NCBI GenBank assembly: GCA_016720905.1
Contig: JADKJT010000017.1
Span: forward strand, 73,141 to 137,140
Origin: Gemmatimonadaceae bacterium
GTDB taxonomy: Bacteria > Gemmatimonadota > Gemmatimonadetes > Gemmatimonadales > Gemmatimonadaceae
Reading direction: 5' to 3'
Length of the DNA: 64,000 nucleotides
Each line of letters opens with the position of its first letter. Position 1 is the first letter of the stretch. The notes under the pieces were generated by a model. That model had not been told where the DNA came from, ran no database searches, and saw only the letters and a program-made list of their open reading frames with translations. This document shows, one piece after another, positions 26,222 to 34,794 of this stretch. Both the position numbers and the translations under genes were made by a program.

Positions 26222-27491
26222 ATGATGCGGTTGGTAGCGCCGAACGAGTACTGGGTGGGCGGTGTGTTGCTCGCGACGCAGGTCGCCATGCTGCTGGTAT
26301 TGCTGGTGCGCCTCATGCCAGGGCGCACGCGCCGGCCGGCGGTACGGCCCATGGTTGGCGCGAGCTCGGATACCACCGTGACGGTAGTGGTGGCCACGCT
26401 CAACGAAGCGAAGCGGCTGTCGCCCTGCCTGGAGGGGCTGATGGCGCAGACGCCCCCATGCTCGAAGTGCTGGTGGTGGACAGCCGGTCCACCGACGGCA
26501 CACGCGAGTTGGTTGAGGCGGCGGCGTCACGTGACGGGCGAATTCGATTGATCACCGACGACCCATTGCCCGATGGATGGGTTGGCAAGGTGTGGGCGTT
26601 GGAGACAGGATTGCGACAGGCGCGCGGCGAATGGGTGTTGGGCATCGATGCCGATACGATTCCCGCGCCGGGACTGGTGGGTGCAGTGGTCGCCGCCGCG
26701 CAGCGAGATCGGTTCGACGTGGTGTCGTTCTCGCCGCGATTCGAAGGGCAGTCGGCTGCCGAACGCTTTGTGCAGTCCGCCATGCTGGTGTCGTTGGTGT
26801 ACCGTTGCGGCGCTGCGGGAACCACCCAGCCCCCCCCCGACCGCGTGCTGGCCAATGGCCAATGCTTTCTGGCGCGTCGTGCGCTTCTGGTGCAGCATGG
26901 TGGATACGCCCCGGCGCGTGCCTCGTTCAGCGATGACGTCACGCTGGCGCGTCACCTGGCGCGCGCGGTGCTCGCGTTGGATTTCTCGACGGGTCGGAGA
27001 TCATCGGCGTGCGTTCGTATTCGTCGGTGGGTGAGATGTGGCGCGAATGGGGCCGGAGTTTCGACTTGAAGGACGCAACGCCCGTCTGGCGCCGCTGGCT
27101 CGACCTGCTGCTGGTGTGGTCGACCCAGGCCCTGCCGCTGCCGATGCTGGTGGTGCTGGGACTCGCGCTGTTGGTGGACACGCCGGCGCCGCTGGCCAGC
27201 CACACACGCCACCTGTTGCTGGTGGCGTTGCTGGTGGTCAACGCGTGCGCGCTCGGCGTACGGCTGATGCTGCTCGTGGCGCTTCGGGGCAGCTATGCCG
27301 AGCGGGGGTCGGCGTTCTGGTTGTCGTGGCTGGCGGATATTCCGGCGGCCGTACGTTTGACGATCAGTACGGCACGCAGTCCGAAACGCTGGCGCGGGCG
27401 CGCCTATGGTCCGCTTGGCGGTCGTTCAGAAATCGCGACGCTGGAACGCGCGGCGTCCCGCCCAGGCCGGAACGACGATCCACAGCACTAG
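26222..27491 (+). pseudogene. Family 2 glycosyltransferase with C-terminal membrane segments, two frame breaks
   Basis: Membrane-bound GT2 enzyme. Frame a (from ATG 26222) has a first TM and VVVATLNEAKRLSPCLEGL, the nucleotide-binding start. Frame b has LEVLVVDSRSTDGT, GKVWALETGL, the DxD-type IDADT and ASFSDDVTLARHL. Frame c has GFLDGSEIIGVRSYSS and hydrophobic segments. One missing base in the C5 run at 26453-26457 and another in the GC repeat near 26960-26967 separate them; restoring both gives 423 residues and perfect family continuity. The look (GKxWAL, SDDxxLA, C-terminal TMs) recalls carotenoid/hopanoid-type glucosyltransferases; the acceptor is unknown. GAGG precedes the ATG by about 11 bases. 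The 3' end overlaps nosY by 66 bases. Confidence 0.82.
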
Positions 27492-28220
27492 CCCGGTCAG
27501 CGCCAGGACCGTGCCGCGGGAGCTTCCGAGAAAACGATGCATGACCGCGCCCGTATAGCCCATTAACGCGGCGGTGTCGCTTTGCATGACAATCATGGTG
27601 CGGGCCAGATCGACCGGATTGAGCAACGTGAGTACCAGCATCGGACGCTCGAGCGGGTAGTCAGCGAAGGTCGTCGCCACCAGCAGCACCAGTCCGTCAT
27701 ACGCCACCGTCAACAGCAGCCAAATCGCGAGGGCCAGCGCCACCCCGCGCAACCGATCGTCCACCAGGACGCCAATCAGCAGGGCCAGGCCGCCAAACAC
27801 GAAGGTGAGCGCGATGCCGCTGGCGAGCGTCGTCAACAACAACCGCCATGCGTCCGGCGTGATGGCCCGATGAATCAGAAATGGAATCAGCAGGCCGACC
27901 GCGAACACGGCGGCCAGCGGGGCCACCAACCCAAGGTACAGTCCCGCGAACAGCTTGCCGCGTCGCACCGGTTGTGCCAGCAGCAGCTCATTGAATTCGC
28001 GTGACGCGTGCCAGGAAATCACGCCGAACATGATCGTCACGAGGGGCACCACGAGCAGCACCAGATTGAGCATGGTGATGAGCGCGCGCGGCGCCGTGCC
28101 CGTCAGGCGCAACACCGTTTCGCTGATCAACAGGATACTGACGCCAAACAGCAGCACGCCGCGATTCCGCAGCAGATTGCGCATCTCATGTCGCAGTACC
28201 GTGCCAATCACGCCGCTCAT
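27426..28220 (-). CDS. nosY: NosY, ABC-2-type permease of the nitrous oxide reductase maturation system
   Basis: Inner-membrane subunit of the NosDFY transporter that supports assembly of the NosZ copper centre. The 264 residues form six hydrophobic segments (for example VLLFGVSILLISETVL, LNLVLLVVPLVTIMFG and VLALTGLVLWIVVPAW) with the ISWHASREFNELLLAQPV motif that is typical of NosY between TM2 and TM3. It starts within the nosF stop (4-base overlap) and is last in the leftward nos operon. It has no ATPase of its own, so it must pair with NosF. Confidence 0.93.
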   Translation of the reverse strand: MSGVIGTVLRHEMRNLLRNRGVLLFGVSILLISETVLRLTGTAPRALITMLNLVLLVVPLVTIMFGVISWHASREFNELLLAQPVRRGKLFAGLYLGLVAPLAAVFAVGLLIPFLIHRAITPDAWRLLLTTLASGIALTFVFGGLALLIGVLVDDRLRGVALALAIWLLLTVAYDGLVLLVATTFADYPLERPMLVLTLLNPVDLARTMIVMQSDTAALMGYTGAVMHRFLGSSRGTVLALTGLVLWIVVPAWAGRRAFQRRDF

Positions 28221-28969
28221 GCCGGTACTCCCGGCACGGCGGAGGCCGCCCCCGACTGCGCCTGCATGAGCTGTGCAATCGCGCGCTCCAGCGTCGGCGC
28301 GCCGGTGCTGCTCAGGAGGGCGTCGAGTGGACCGGACCAGCGCACCCGTCCTTCGTGCAGGAACACGACGGTATCGGCAAACTCTTCCAACTCGCTGAGG
28401 ATGTGCGACGTGATGATGACGGCTCGGCCATCGTCGCGCACCTCGCGGATCTTGTCCTTGAGGATCCCGCTGGCCACCGGATCGAGTCCGGCCGTGGGCT
28501 CATCCAGCAACAGCAGATCGGGGGTGAAGAGAAAGGCGGCCGCCGCGTTCAGTCGCTGCCGTTGGCCCCCCGACAGCTCGCGGATCGACTGGTCGAGAAA
28601 CGGCTCCACGGCAAAGGCCGCGACAAGTGACTCATCCCGGGGGCGCGTGGCGCCGCGCAGATCGGTGAGCAGGGTCAGCACGTCTCGCGCCGAGAAGTTC
28701 TCGGGGAAGCGCGGCGCCTGCGGCATGTAGCCGATGCGTGCACGATGCGCCGTGTGACCCGCCGTATCGCGTCCGTCGAGTGTGATGGTGCCACTGTCCG
28801 GGTGCACGAGGCCAAGCAGCGCCTTGTTGAGTGTCGTCTTGCCCGCGCCATTCGGGCCGATAACCGCGGTAACGGCTCCGCAGGCCACGTCGAGATCGAT
28901 GCCCTGCAGCACGCGCTGACGACCGTACGACTTGGTGAGTGCGCGTACGGAGACGAATGACGTGCTCAC
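28217..28969 (-). CDS. nosF: NosF, ABC transporter ATPase of nos maturation
   Basis: Cytoplasmic ATPase of 250 residues that energises the NosDFY complex. Walker A is GPNGAGKTTLNK, the signature motif LSGGQRQRLNAA, Walker B LLLLDEPTAGLDP, and the switch His lies in VIITSHIL. It overlaps nosD upstream and nosY downstream by 4 bases each, indicating strict co-translation. Assignment to NosF rather than a general CcmA-type ATPase rests on context between nosD and nosY. Confidence 0.93.
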   Translation of the reverse strand: MSTSFVSVRALTKSYGRQRVLQGIDLDVACGAVTAVIGPNGAGKTTLNKALLGLVHPDSGTITLDGRDTAGHTAHRARIGYMPQAPRFPENFSARDVLTLLTDLRGATRPRDESLVAAFAVEPFLDQSIRELSGGQRQRLNAAAAFLFTPDLLLLDEPTAGLDPVASGILKDKIREVRDDGRAVIITSHILSELEEFADTVVFLHEGRVRWSGPLDALLSSTGAPTLERAIAQLMQAQSGAASAVPGVPA

Positions 28970-30255
28970 GGCAGCTTCCGCGGCGGGTGCATCAGCGGGG
29001 CGCGATCGCGCAAGGTCTCCGGACTGAGCGCTGGGAGCACGCGTTCCGCGATGTCCAGCAGGTCCACCAGGACGCTGCGGGTGAGGATGAGCGCGGCCGG
29101 CGCCCGCTCCACCAGGAGCGAGAACAGCCGCACGGGGGCGTGCGGCACGTCGCCTCGGCCGTTCCGGTCAAGATCGTAGCCGCGATACCGGTCCCACCAG
29201 TCGCCGTCGAACGTACTGTAGTTGCTCCGGCTGTTCGTTCCGACGTCGAACACGTTGCCGGAAAAGGCGTTGCCGCGCAGCACATTGTCCTGCGCGTCGG
29301 CCAGCACCCGGACGGCCCATCCATTTCGCATGAAATCGTTGTCCACGATGGAATTGCGGCTCGCGCCTTCCATATGCAGCGCAACCGAGTTGTCGGCAAA
29401 GAGATTGTCGCGTACATCGCTGTCCGTGATCTCCTTGAGCAGCAGTCCATATGCGGCACTGCCCTCATTGCGCTCAAACCGATTGCCGACGATGCGCACC
29501 TGCTTGGAGTACATGACCGCGACACCGGACTCATTCTCCCGGAACGTATTGCCCTCGTAGCGACACGAATCGGAAAACATGAAATGCAACCCGTACCGGT
29601 GACTGTTCTCGCTGATGTTGCGTCGCACCACGCCATGGGTGACGAACTCGAAGTAGATGCCATCGCGATGTCCATCGATGATGTTGTCCTCGAGGACGAT
29701 GTCGCGGCTGGACCACAAATGCAGTCCGTTGCCTGTGACGGTCTGGGAGCCCGCCATGCCGTGCAGGACGTTGTGTCGCACGAGGCAGGCACTGACGTGT
29801 TGCAGATAGATGCCGAAGAGGGTGTTCTCGAACCGATTGAACTCGATGAGGCACCCGGCCGATTCGATGACGCGCAAGGCCGCGCGGTCCGTGGCCTGGC
29901 TGGTGCCGGTATTGCGAAAGGTCATTCCCCGTATGGTGACGGAGTCGGCGCCAACCACCAGCAGTTCGCGCACGCCCTCGCCGTCCAACACGGCGCCGCT
30001 GTCACCGAGCAGGGTCAGCGGTTGTCGAACGACAATCGTCGTTTCGGCGTAGACGCCGGGACGCACGCGAACCACGCCGGCGCGGGATACCAGACGTACG
30101 GCTTCCGCAATCGTGTGCACCCCTCGCGCGGAGGCCGAGGTCACCGAGCGCGGCGTGACGAAAACGGTATCGCGTGCGCGCGCGACCGACTGCGCGGGGA
30201 GCAGGGCGGGGCCCATCACGAGCATCAGGACGCCCACCGCGCGCGATCGAAACAT
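28966..30255 (-). CDS. nosD: NosD, periplasmic copper-site maturation protein
   Basis: Periplasmic right-handed beta-helix protein that works with NosF and NosY, and interacts with NosL, in NosZ copper centre assembly. A signal peptide (MFRSRAVGVLMLVMGPALLPAQS) is followed by many parallel beta-helix rungs of the type IVGNRFERNEGSAAYG and VRHNVLHGMAGS. The end of NosD (DGDWWDRYRGYDLDRNGRGD) is a clear family signature. I chose ATG 30255 so that the signal peptide begins the protein; TTG 30300 overlaps the nosL stop and adds 15 residues, and may be used for coupling. Neither has a strong Shine-Dalgarno. Confidence 0.9.
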   Translation of the reverse strand: MFRSRAVGVLMLVMGPALLPAQSVARARDTVFVTPRSVTSASARGVHTIAEAVRLVSRAGVVRVRPGVYAETTIVVRQPLTLLGDSGAVLDGEGVRELLVVGADSVTIRGMTFRNTGTSQATDRAALRVIESAGCLIEFNRFENTLFGIYLQHVSACLVRHNVLHGMAGSQTVTGNGLHLWSSRDIVLEDNIIDGHRDGIYFEFVTHGVVRRNISENSHRYGLHFMFSDSCRYEGNTFRENESGVAVMYSKQVRIVGNRFERNEGSAAYGLLLKEITDSDVRDNLFADNSVALHMEGASRNSIVDNDFMRNGWAVRVLADAQDNVLRGNAFSGNVFDVGTNSRSNYSTFDGDWWDRYRGYDLDRNGRGDVPHAPVRLFSLLVERAPAALILTRSVLVDLLDIAERVLPALSPETLRDRAPLMHPPRKLP

Positions 30256-30296
30256 GGGTGCAATCGACGCGTGGTGCGGCGAAATCACAAGGTCGG

Positions 30297-30824
30297 TCAA
30301 TGTGTATGTGCCGGCGTGGCGGCGGCGGCGCCGGCACCGGATATCGTCAAGTCGACCGGCGCCCCCGTTGGCGCAAACGCGCTCTGGCGAACGACGTTCT
30401 GCGCCGCGGGCCAGTCGAGCACTGTTCCGCCGTACGCCTGCCGAAGCGAGTCGGGCGAGGCGGCGACATCAAACGCTGCGAGCTCGCGGCCCATGGGCGA
30501 GCGCAATCGGCTCCGATGCAGGAATTTCGCCGTATGTACGTCGATCCAGTGCGACGGGTGCTCGAAATCGGCCACCCAGATGCCCTTGGCCGGCGCGGTC
30601 GCGGGGAGACCGGCCACGAATGACGCCAGACATTCGATGGAATCGAATGTCTCGATCTTGCCATGTGAGGTCATCACGATCGCGCCAAACCGTGGGTCGT
30701 CGATGGTCATGCGACAATAGCGACAGGCATCTTCGCCCGCAATCAGGGCGCGCGGACCGGAGTCACACGCGCCGATGCTGAGCGCCAACAGGATCGCGCC
30801 CGGCACCGACGTCCACGTCCTCAC
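30297..30824 (-). CDS. nosL: NosL, copper-binding lipoprotein
   Basis: Outer- or inner-membrane-anchored periplasmic Cu(I) metallochaperone that delivers copper for NosZ. The 175-residue product has a lipobox (LSIGAC, Cys20) and the copper motif CRYCRM (C34, C37, M39), followed by the NosL fold landmarks FDSIECLASF, WVADFEHPSHWID and SPMGRELAAF. GTG start overlaps the stop of the NosB-like gene as GTGA. The C-terminus ends in an Ala/His-rich tail (PAHTH), which might add metal affinity. Confidence 0.92.
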   Translation of the reverse strand: MRTWTSVPGAILLALSIGACDSGPRALIAGEDACRYCRMTIDDPRFGAIVMTSHGKIETFDSIECLASFVAGLPATAPAKGIWVADFEHPSHWIDVHTAKFLHRSRLRSPMGRELAAFDVAASPDSLRQAYGGTVLDWPAAQNVVRQSAFAPTGAPVDLTISGAGAAAATPAHTH

Positions 30825-31464
30825 CCGCGGCTCCGCTGGCGTCCGGCACCGGCCACGGATACCGCCGCCGCCGCCGAGAGGATGACACTGGCGATGGCCA
30901 GCGCGCCGCCCGTCGCAGGAAGCGATGTCGCGGTGAAATTGAGCAACTTCTTGCTGCCAATCAGCGGTGGCTGATAGGCCATGCCCGAATCTTGATGGGG
31001 GCGTGCTCCAGGTCGAGGTTATGCCCGTAGTCGTACTCCCATTTATAAAAGTCGGCCATACCGGCGATGGCGGCGAGGATCAGCACGCCGCTCCACGCCA
31101 GCATCAGTCGACGTCGCCCGGCCGCGGCCAGAATGAGTCCGAGGACTGCCATGGCAATCATGCCGGGCCGCATCAGCTTCAATTCCGGAATCTCGTCAGG
31201 CTCGATGGTGGCCATCCCGATGTAGTGATTCAGTCCGTTGATATTCTGGAGGTCTGTCGGTTCCACGCCGGCCACCGTGTGCGCCCAGATGTACATCCCC
31301 AGTCCTTCAGGATACTGCGGCGCCGTCAGTGAGACCCGCCACAGCGGGAAGAGAACGGAGAACCCGAGGAGCACCGCCGAGAGCGCCAGCAGCAGGCGCC
31401 CTCGAACAGTGGCCCGAACGGATGCGCTTCCTGCACCAGGAACCGCACGGCTAGACACAGGCAT
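30821..31464 (-). CDS. NosB-like integral membrane protein of the clade II nos cluster, frame broken near the C-terminus
   Basis: Membrane protein encoded directly after nosZ, in the position of nosB in clade II nos operons. Frame a (31464 to 30961) has TM segments (LLLALSAVLLGFSVLFPLW, MIAMAVLGLILAAAG, LMLAWSGVLILAAIAGMADF), a loop MYIWAHTVAG, and FYKWEYDYGHNLD. It then stops prematurely. Frame b continues MAYQPPLIGSKKLLNF and a last TM to a stop at 30821 that overlaps the nosL GTG. One base missing at about 30984-30990 would restore IPGMAYQPPLIG and a 214-residue protein. Its role in N2O respiration is not established. The start overlaps the nosZ stop by one base (TAATG). Confidence 0.8.
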
Positions 31465-33530
31465 TACCTCGGCTTCGGCGTCGTCATGGCTGCGGAATGG
31501 GGCGCGTCGGTGGGTGTCGGGAGCGAGATCCCTATGGCGGCGGCCCGTGCCACCTGTCCCTTGCTCTTGATCGTATTCGCCGACAGCGGCACGCTGGACC
31601 CAACCGGTGACACGCGAACGTATCCCTGCATCTCCTGATGCAGCGCCGAACAGAAGTCGGTGCAGTACATCGGGAACACGCCGATGGATCGGGGAATCCA
31701 CCGCAGCGTACGCGTCTCGCCTGGCATGATGAGCAACTCGGAGTTCTGAGCGCCCTGAATCGCGAAGCCGTGCGGAATGTCCCAATCCTGCTCGAGATTG
31801 GTGACGTGGAACAGCACCGTGTCGCCCACTTGCACGCCTTCGCTGTTGTCTGGCGCGAAGTGCGATCGAATGGCGGTCATGCGAACATGCACCACCTTGC
31901 CTTTGCGTTCGACGCCCGTTTCACGCTCGGATTTCGACACCTGCGGGTGGGTGTTCTCGGCGAGCTTGAAGTACTTCACCTGCTGCTTCGTGATCTTCGA
32001 CGCCTCGATGACGTTCGCATAATGCGGTTCGCCGGTGGTGGGGAAGTCGAGGATGAGCTTCATCTTGTCGCCGGAGATGTCATACAACTGGGCCGACTGC
32101 GCCAACTCCGGACCCGTGGGCAGATACCGGTCCTTGGTGATCTTGTTCATCGCCACCGCGTACTTGCCGGCTGGCTTCGTGGTGCCGCCGCCGGGAATCA
32201 TGAGATGTCCGACTGAATAGAACGTCGGCGTGCGATCCACCACCTCCCAGGTGCCCAGCTTCCATTTCACGATCTCAGACGAGATGAAGATGGAGGTGTA
32301 GGCGTAGCCCTTGCCGTCGAATTCCGTGTGCAGCGGGCCCAGTCCCGGGTCCTTGACTTCGCCGGCGAGGACGGACTCGTACTTGAACACGGGTATCCCC
32401 TGAACCTCCGTTTCGAACGCCTTGTCGGCGATCGCCTTCATCATCTTGCTGAACGAGTGGACGGGGATCACGGTCGCGAGCTTGCCGCCGGCCACGATGT
32501 ATTCGCCCGTCGGGTCCACATCGACACCATGCGGCGATTTGGGTGTCGGCAGGAAGTAGATCGACCCCGGGCAAGCGGCCGGAGTCAGCATGGTAACGCC
32601 CTTCTTGACCTCGGAGCGCGCCACGCGACTGAACTTGTCCATCACGTTGTGCACGTATTCCGACGGCCACTTCTCGCCCTTGCCGCTCTGCGCACAGGCC
32701 TCCAACGACTTCCAGTTGATCGCGGCGACGAAGTCCTTGTCATTCTTGGACGCGTTGATCTCGAGTTTCTCGTAGGCCTGCTCGGTATTGTACGAGGTGA
32801 AGAAGACCCAATCCTTTGACGGTCCCTTGCCGGCCCGCGCCAGGTCGTAGTCGAAGCCGGGCACCAGAAACTGGAAGGCGACATCCATCTTGCCATCGTC
32901 GCCGGCTTTGATAAAGCTGATGGTGCCCTTGAACGACTTCTTGAAATCGGTGATAGGCACGTCGGCCTGCGGGATCGGGATCGAGAACCGGGTCGAGGCA
33001 ATCACATACTCGGTGTTCGACGTGATATACGGCGATCCGTGGTTGCCACCGGAGTTCGGAATCTGCAGGATTTCGGAGGCTTCGAAGTTGGTCAGGTCCA
33101 CGCGCGCCACGCGCGGTGTGTTGTTGGCATTGACGAACAGCCAGCGACCGTCGTCTTCGCCATTGGTTTGCGACAGCGCCGTGTGGTGCAGGTCGTCCCA
33201 CGGGATGTTGCCGAAGGTCGTCTCCAGCATGGGCTTGGTCTCTTCGGAATACCCCCAGCCATTCTCGGCAAATTGCGAGAACACGGGAACGATCTTCAGC
33301 AGACGGCCCGACGGGAGCCCGTAGACGCCGATCTGCCCGTTGAATCCCCCAGACAGGAACGCATAGAACTCGTCGTACTGCCCGGGTGCCACGTAGGACT
33401 TCGTCGCGGCATCCGAACCGCCAATGGCGCCGGCGGGCCGATTCGCCGGTGCGCAGGCGTAACTGTACAGCACCAATGCAGCAACCGATGCGGCCGCCGC
33501 AAACCAGCCGGTGCGACGCGTGATGGACAT
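31464..33530 (-). CDS. nosZ: Nitrous oxide reductase, clade II type
   Basis: Periplasmic terminal reductase converting N2O to N2. The 688-residue protein has a seven-bladed propeller with CuZ histidines in DDLHHT, GNHGSPY, EYVHN, SPHGVDV, GPLHTEF and GEPHYAN, and a C-terminal cupredoxin domain with the CuA motif CTDFCSALHQEM (about residues 623-634). All ligands I looked for are present. The N-terminus has a hydrophobic export signal without a canonical twin-arginine motif, which together with the following NosB-like gene fits the Sec-exported clade II. I chose ATG 33530 at the signal peptide; the open frame upstream to 33722 lies in the promoter region. It is first in the operon nosZ-nosB-nosL-nosD-nosF-nosY. 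Confidence 0.96.
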   Translation of the reverse strand: MSITRRTGWFAAAASVAALVLYSYACAPANRPAGAIGGSDAATKSYVAPGQYDEFYAFLSGGFNGQIGVYGLPSGRLLKIVPVFSQFAENGWGYSEETKPMLETTFGNIPWDDLHHTALSQTNGEDDGRWLFVNANNTPRVARVDLTNFEASEILQIPNSGGNHGSPYITSNTEYVIASTRFSIPIPQADVPITDFKKSFKGTISFIKAGDDGKMDVAFQFLVPGFDYDLARAGKGPSKDWVFFTSYNTEQAYEKLEINASKNDKDFVAAINWKSLEACAQSGKGEKWPSEYVHNVMDKFSRVARSEVKKGVTMLTPAACPGSIYFLPTPKSPHGVDVDPTGEYIVAGGKLATVIPVHSFSKMMKAIADKAFETEVQGIPVFKYESVLAGEVKDPGLGPLHTEFDGKGYAYTSIFISSEIVKWKLGTWEVVDRTPTFYSVGHLMIPGGGTTKPAGKYAVAMNKITKDRYLPTGPELAQSAQLYDISGDKMKLILDFPTTGEPHYANVIEASKITKQQVKYFKLAENTHPQVSKSERETGVERKGKVVHVRMTAIRSHFAPDNSEGVQVGDTVLFHVTNLEQDWDIPHGFAIQGAQNSELLIMPGETRTLRWIPRSIGVFPMYCTDFCSALHQEMQGYVRVSPVGSSVPLSANTIKSKGQVARAAAIGISLPTPTDAPHSAAMTTPKPR

Positions 33531-33608
33531 GGAACAAGCCCCGAGAGCGATAGGTGATCGAGGAACGTTCAGCGGGACGCCGACGGCGCCCGTGAGGTTC
33601 GAGACCGA

Positions 33609-33624
33609 ATCTCGGATATGAGAT
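33609..33624. promoter_or_regulatory. Inverted repeat in the nosZ/nsrR intergenic region, candidate operator
   Basis: ATCTC-N6-GAGAT (33609-33624) is a perfect inverted repeat about 80 bases before nosZ and 85 bases before the divergent Rrf2/NsrR gene. TAGAAT at 33627-33632 could be a -10 element. The position suits binding by the adjacent regulator, but the sequence is not a recognisable match to the classical NsrR consensus. No FNR-type TTGAT-N4-ATCAA box was found here. Confidence 0.35.
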
Positions 33625-33709
33625 ACTAGAATGAAGTCAGCGAAACGCCGAATCATCCTCAGGGATACCCCGACGGAACCGACGGCGGTGGCCAATACGT
33701 TCACCTGCC

Positions 33710-34156
33710 ATGCACCTGACACGCTTCAGCGACAATGCCTTGCGCTGCCTCATGGTACTTGGACTCGAACCGGAACGGGCCGTGCCCGTCCCGGAAATCG
33801 CCGAGCGCATGAACATGTCGTACGAGCATCTGGTGAAGATCGTGCAACGCCTGTCGGCACTGGGCTACGTGGAGACCGTGCGCGGACGACATGGTGGGGC
33901 GCGGCTGAGCATCGAGCCGTCCACTCTGTCGCTGGGCACGCTGATTCGTCAAACCGAGGAGAATCTGGCGTTGGTCGACTGTTTCGATCCGACGCACCGC
34001 TCCTGTCCCATTGCCAGTGCCTGTCGTCTGGCCACGGTCCTCGATGATGCGCTGTCCGCGTTCTTCGCGGTGCTCGACGCCAAGACCCTGGAAGACGTGC
34101 TGAAACCGCGGCGGGAGTTACTGCGCCTGATGCAGACCGCCTCGGTCAGCGTCTAG
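33710..34156 (+). CDS. nsrR: Rrf2-family iron-sulfur regulator, NsrR type
   Basis: Predicted nitric-oxide-sensing repressor of 148 residues. MHLTRFSDNALRCL is the Rrf2 N-terminal helix, a winged helix follows (IAERMNMSYEHLVKIVQRL, VETVRGRHGGARL), and three Cys (91, 99, 105) lie in LVDCFDPTHRSCPIASACRL, the NsrR Fe-S ligand pattern. Asp8, the fourth cluster ligand known in Streptomyces NsrR, is also present. Divergent position next to nosZ suggests that it controls the nos operon in response to NO or redox state. IscR has a different Cys spacing, so NsrR is favoured. The stop overlaps the convergent thioredoxin-like gene by 4 bases. Confidence 0.88.
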   Translation: MHLTRFSDNALRCLMVLGLEPERAVPVPEIAERMNMSYEHLVKIVQRLSALGYVETVRGRHGGARLSIEPSTLSLGTLIRQTEENLALVDCFDPTHRSCPIASACRLATVLDDALSAFFAVLDAKTLEDVLKPRRELLRLMQTASVSV

Positions 34157-34794
34157 GCGTCGCTGCCGGAAAGGCTGACGGAGGTTGCCGAGTCCGCGTG
34201 CTGCAGCAGGGTGAGGACCTCAGCGGCCGTAGTCGCGCCGCGGTCACGCGCATACCAGGTGCGAATCGCGCGATAACGGTCGGACTTCTCCATCTCCAGT
34301 CCGTCGCGTAACACCCACGCTTCCAGCGCCGACGGGCGCGGCCCCCACCAACCGTACTCGTTGCCGTTGGCGCCGTAGGCGATGACCACCGGGATCGCGC
34401 GCGCCGTGCCGGTCAAGTGGGCGTCCATCAACTGGTCATGTTCGTCACGACGGACCACGCGCAGCACCACCGCCGGCGTCGCCTCTACAAGCCGCATCAC
34501 CACGGGGATCGTGTGAATGGCGTCGCCGCACCAGTCTTCCAGCAGCACGAGCAGGCGCAGCGGATGCGCCAGCGACCCGGCGGCGAGGCGATGTGCATCA
34601 CTGATGCGGGCGAGGCGGCGCGTGGTCATCCACAACTCCTGATGCACGGTGGCCTGCGCGATGAAGTCGTCCAGCGACCGCGCGGAGTCCCATGTGGCCT
34701 CGTGCATTCGCACCCCAGCTGTCGATACCAGATGCACGCAGCTGCCGACGGGTCGGGGATACTCGCTGGTAAACGACTCGGTGGACTCGGTCAC
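34153..34794 (-). CDS. Thioredoxin-fold protein with a single-Cys WCGDA motif
   Basis: Cytoplasmic thioredoxin-family protein of 213 residues. LVLLEDWCGDAIHTIPVVMRL corresponds to the active-site helix, but the usual second Cys of WCxxC is replaced (WCGDA), so it cannot act as a dithiol oxidoreductase; peroxidase-like or non-redox functions are possible. AIPVVIAYGANGNEYGWWGPRP contains the cis-Pro loop and the family's GWWGPRP element. GTG at 34794 overlaps the stop of the PfpI gene as GTGA, so the two are co-transcribed. This type is often annotated as thioredoxin family protein without known substrate. Confidence 0.75.
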   Translation of the reverse strand: MTESTESFTSEYPRPVGSCVHLVSTAGVRMHEATWDSARSLDDFIAQATVHQELWMTTRRLARISDAHRLAAGSLAHPLRLLVLLEDWCGDAIHTIPVVMRLVEATPAVVLRVVRRDEHDQLMDAHLTGTARAIPVVIAYGANGNEYGWWGPRPSALEAWVLRDGLEMEKSDRYRAIRTWYARDRGATTAAEVLTLLQHADSATSVSLSGSDA

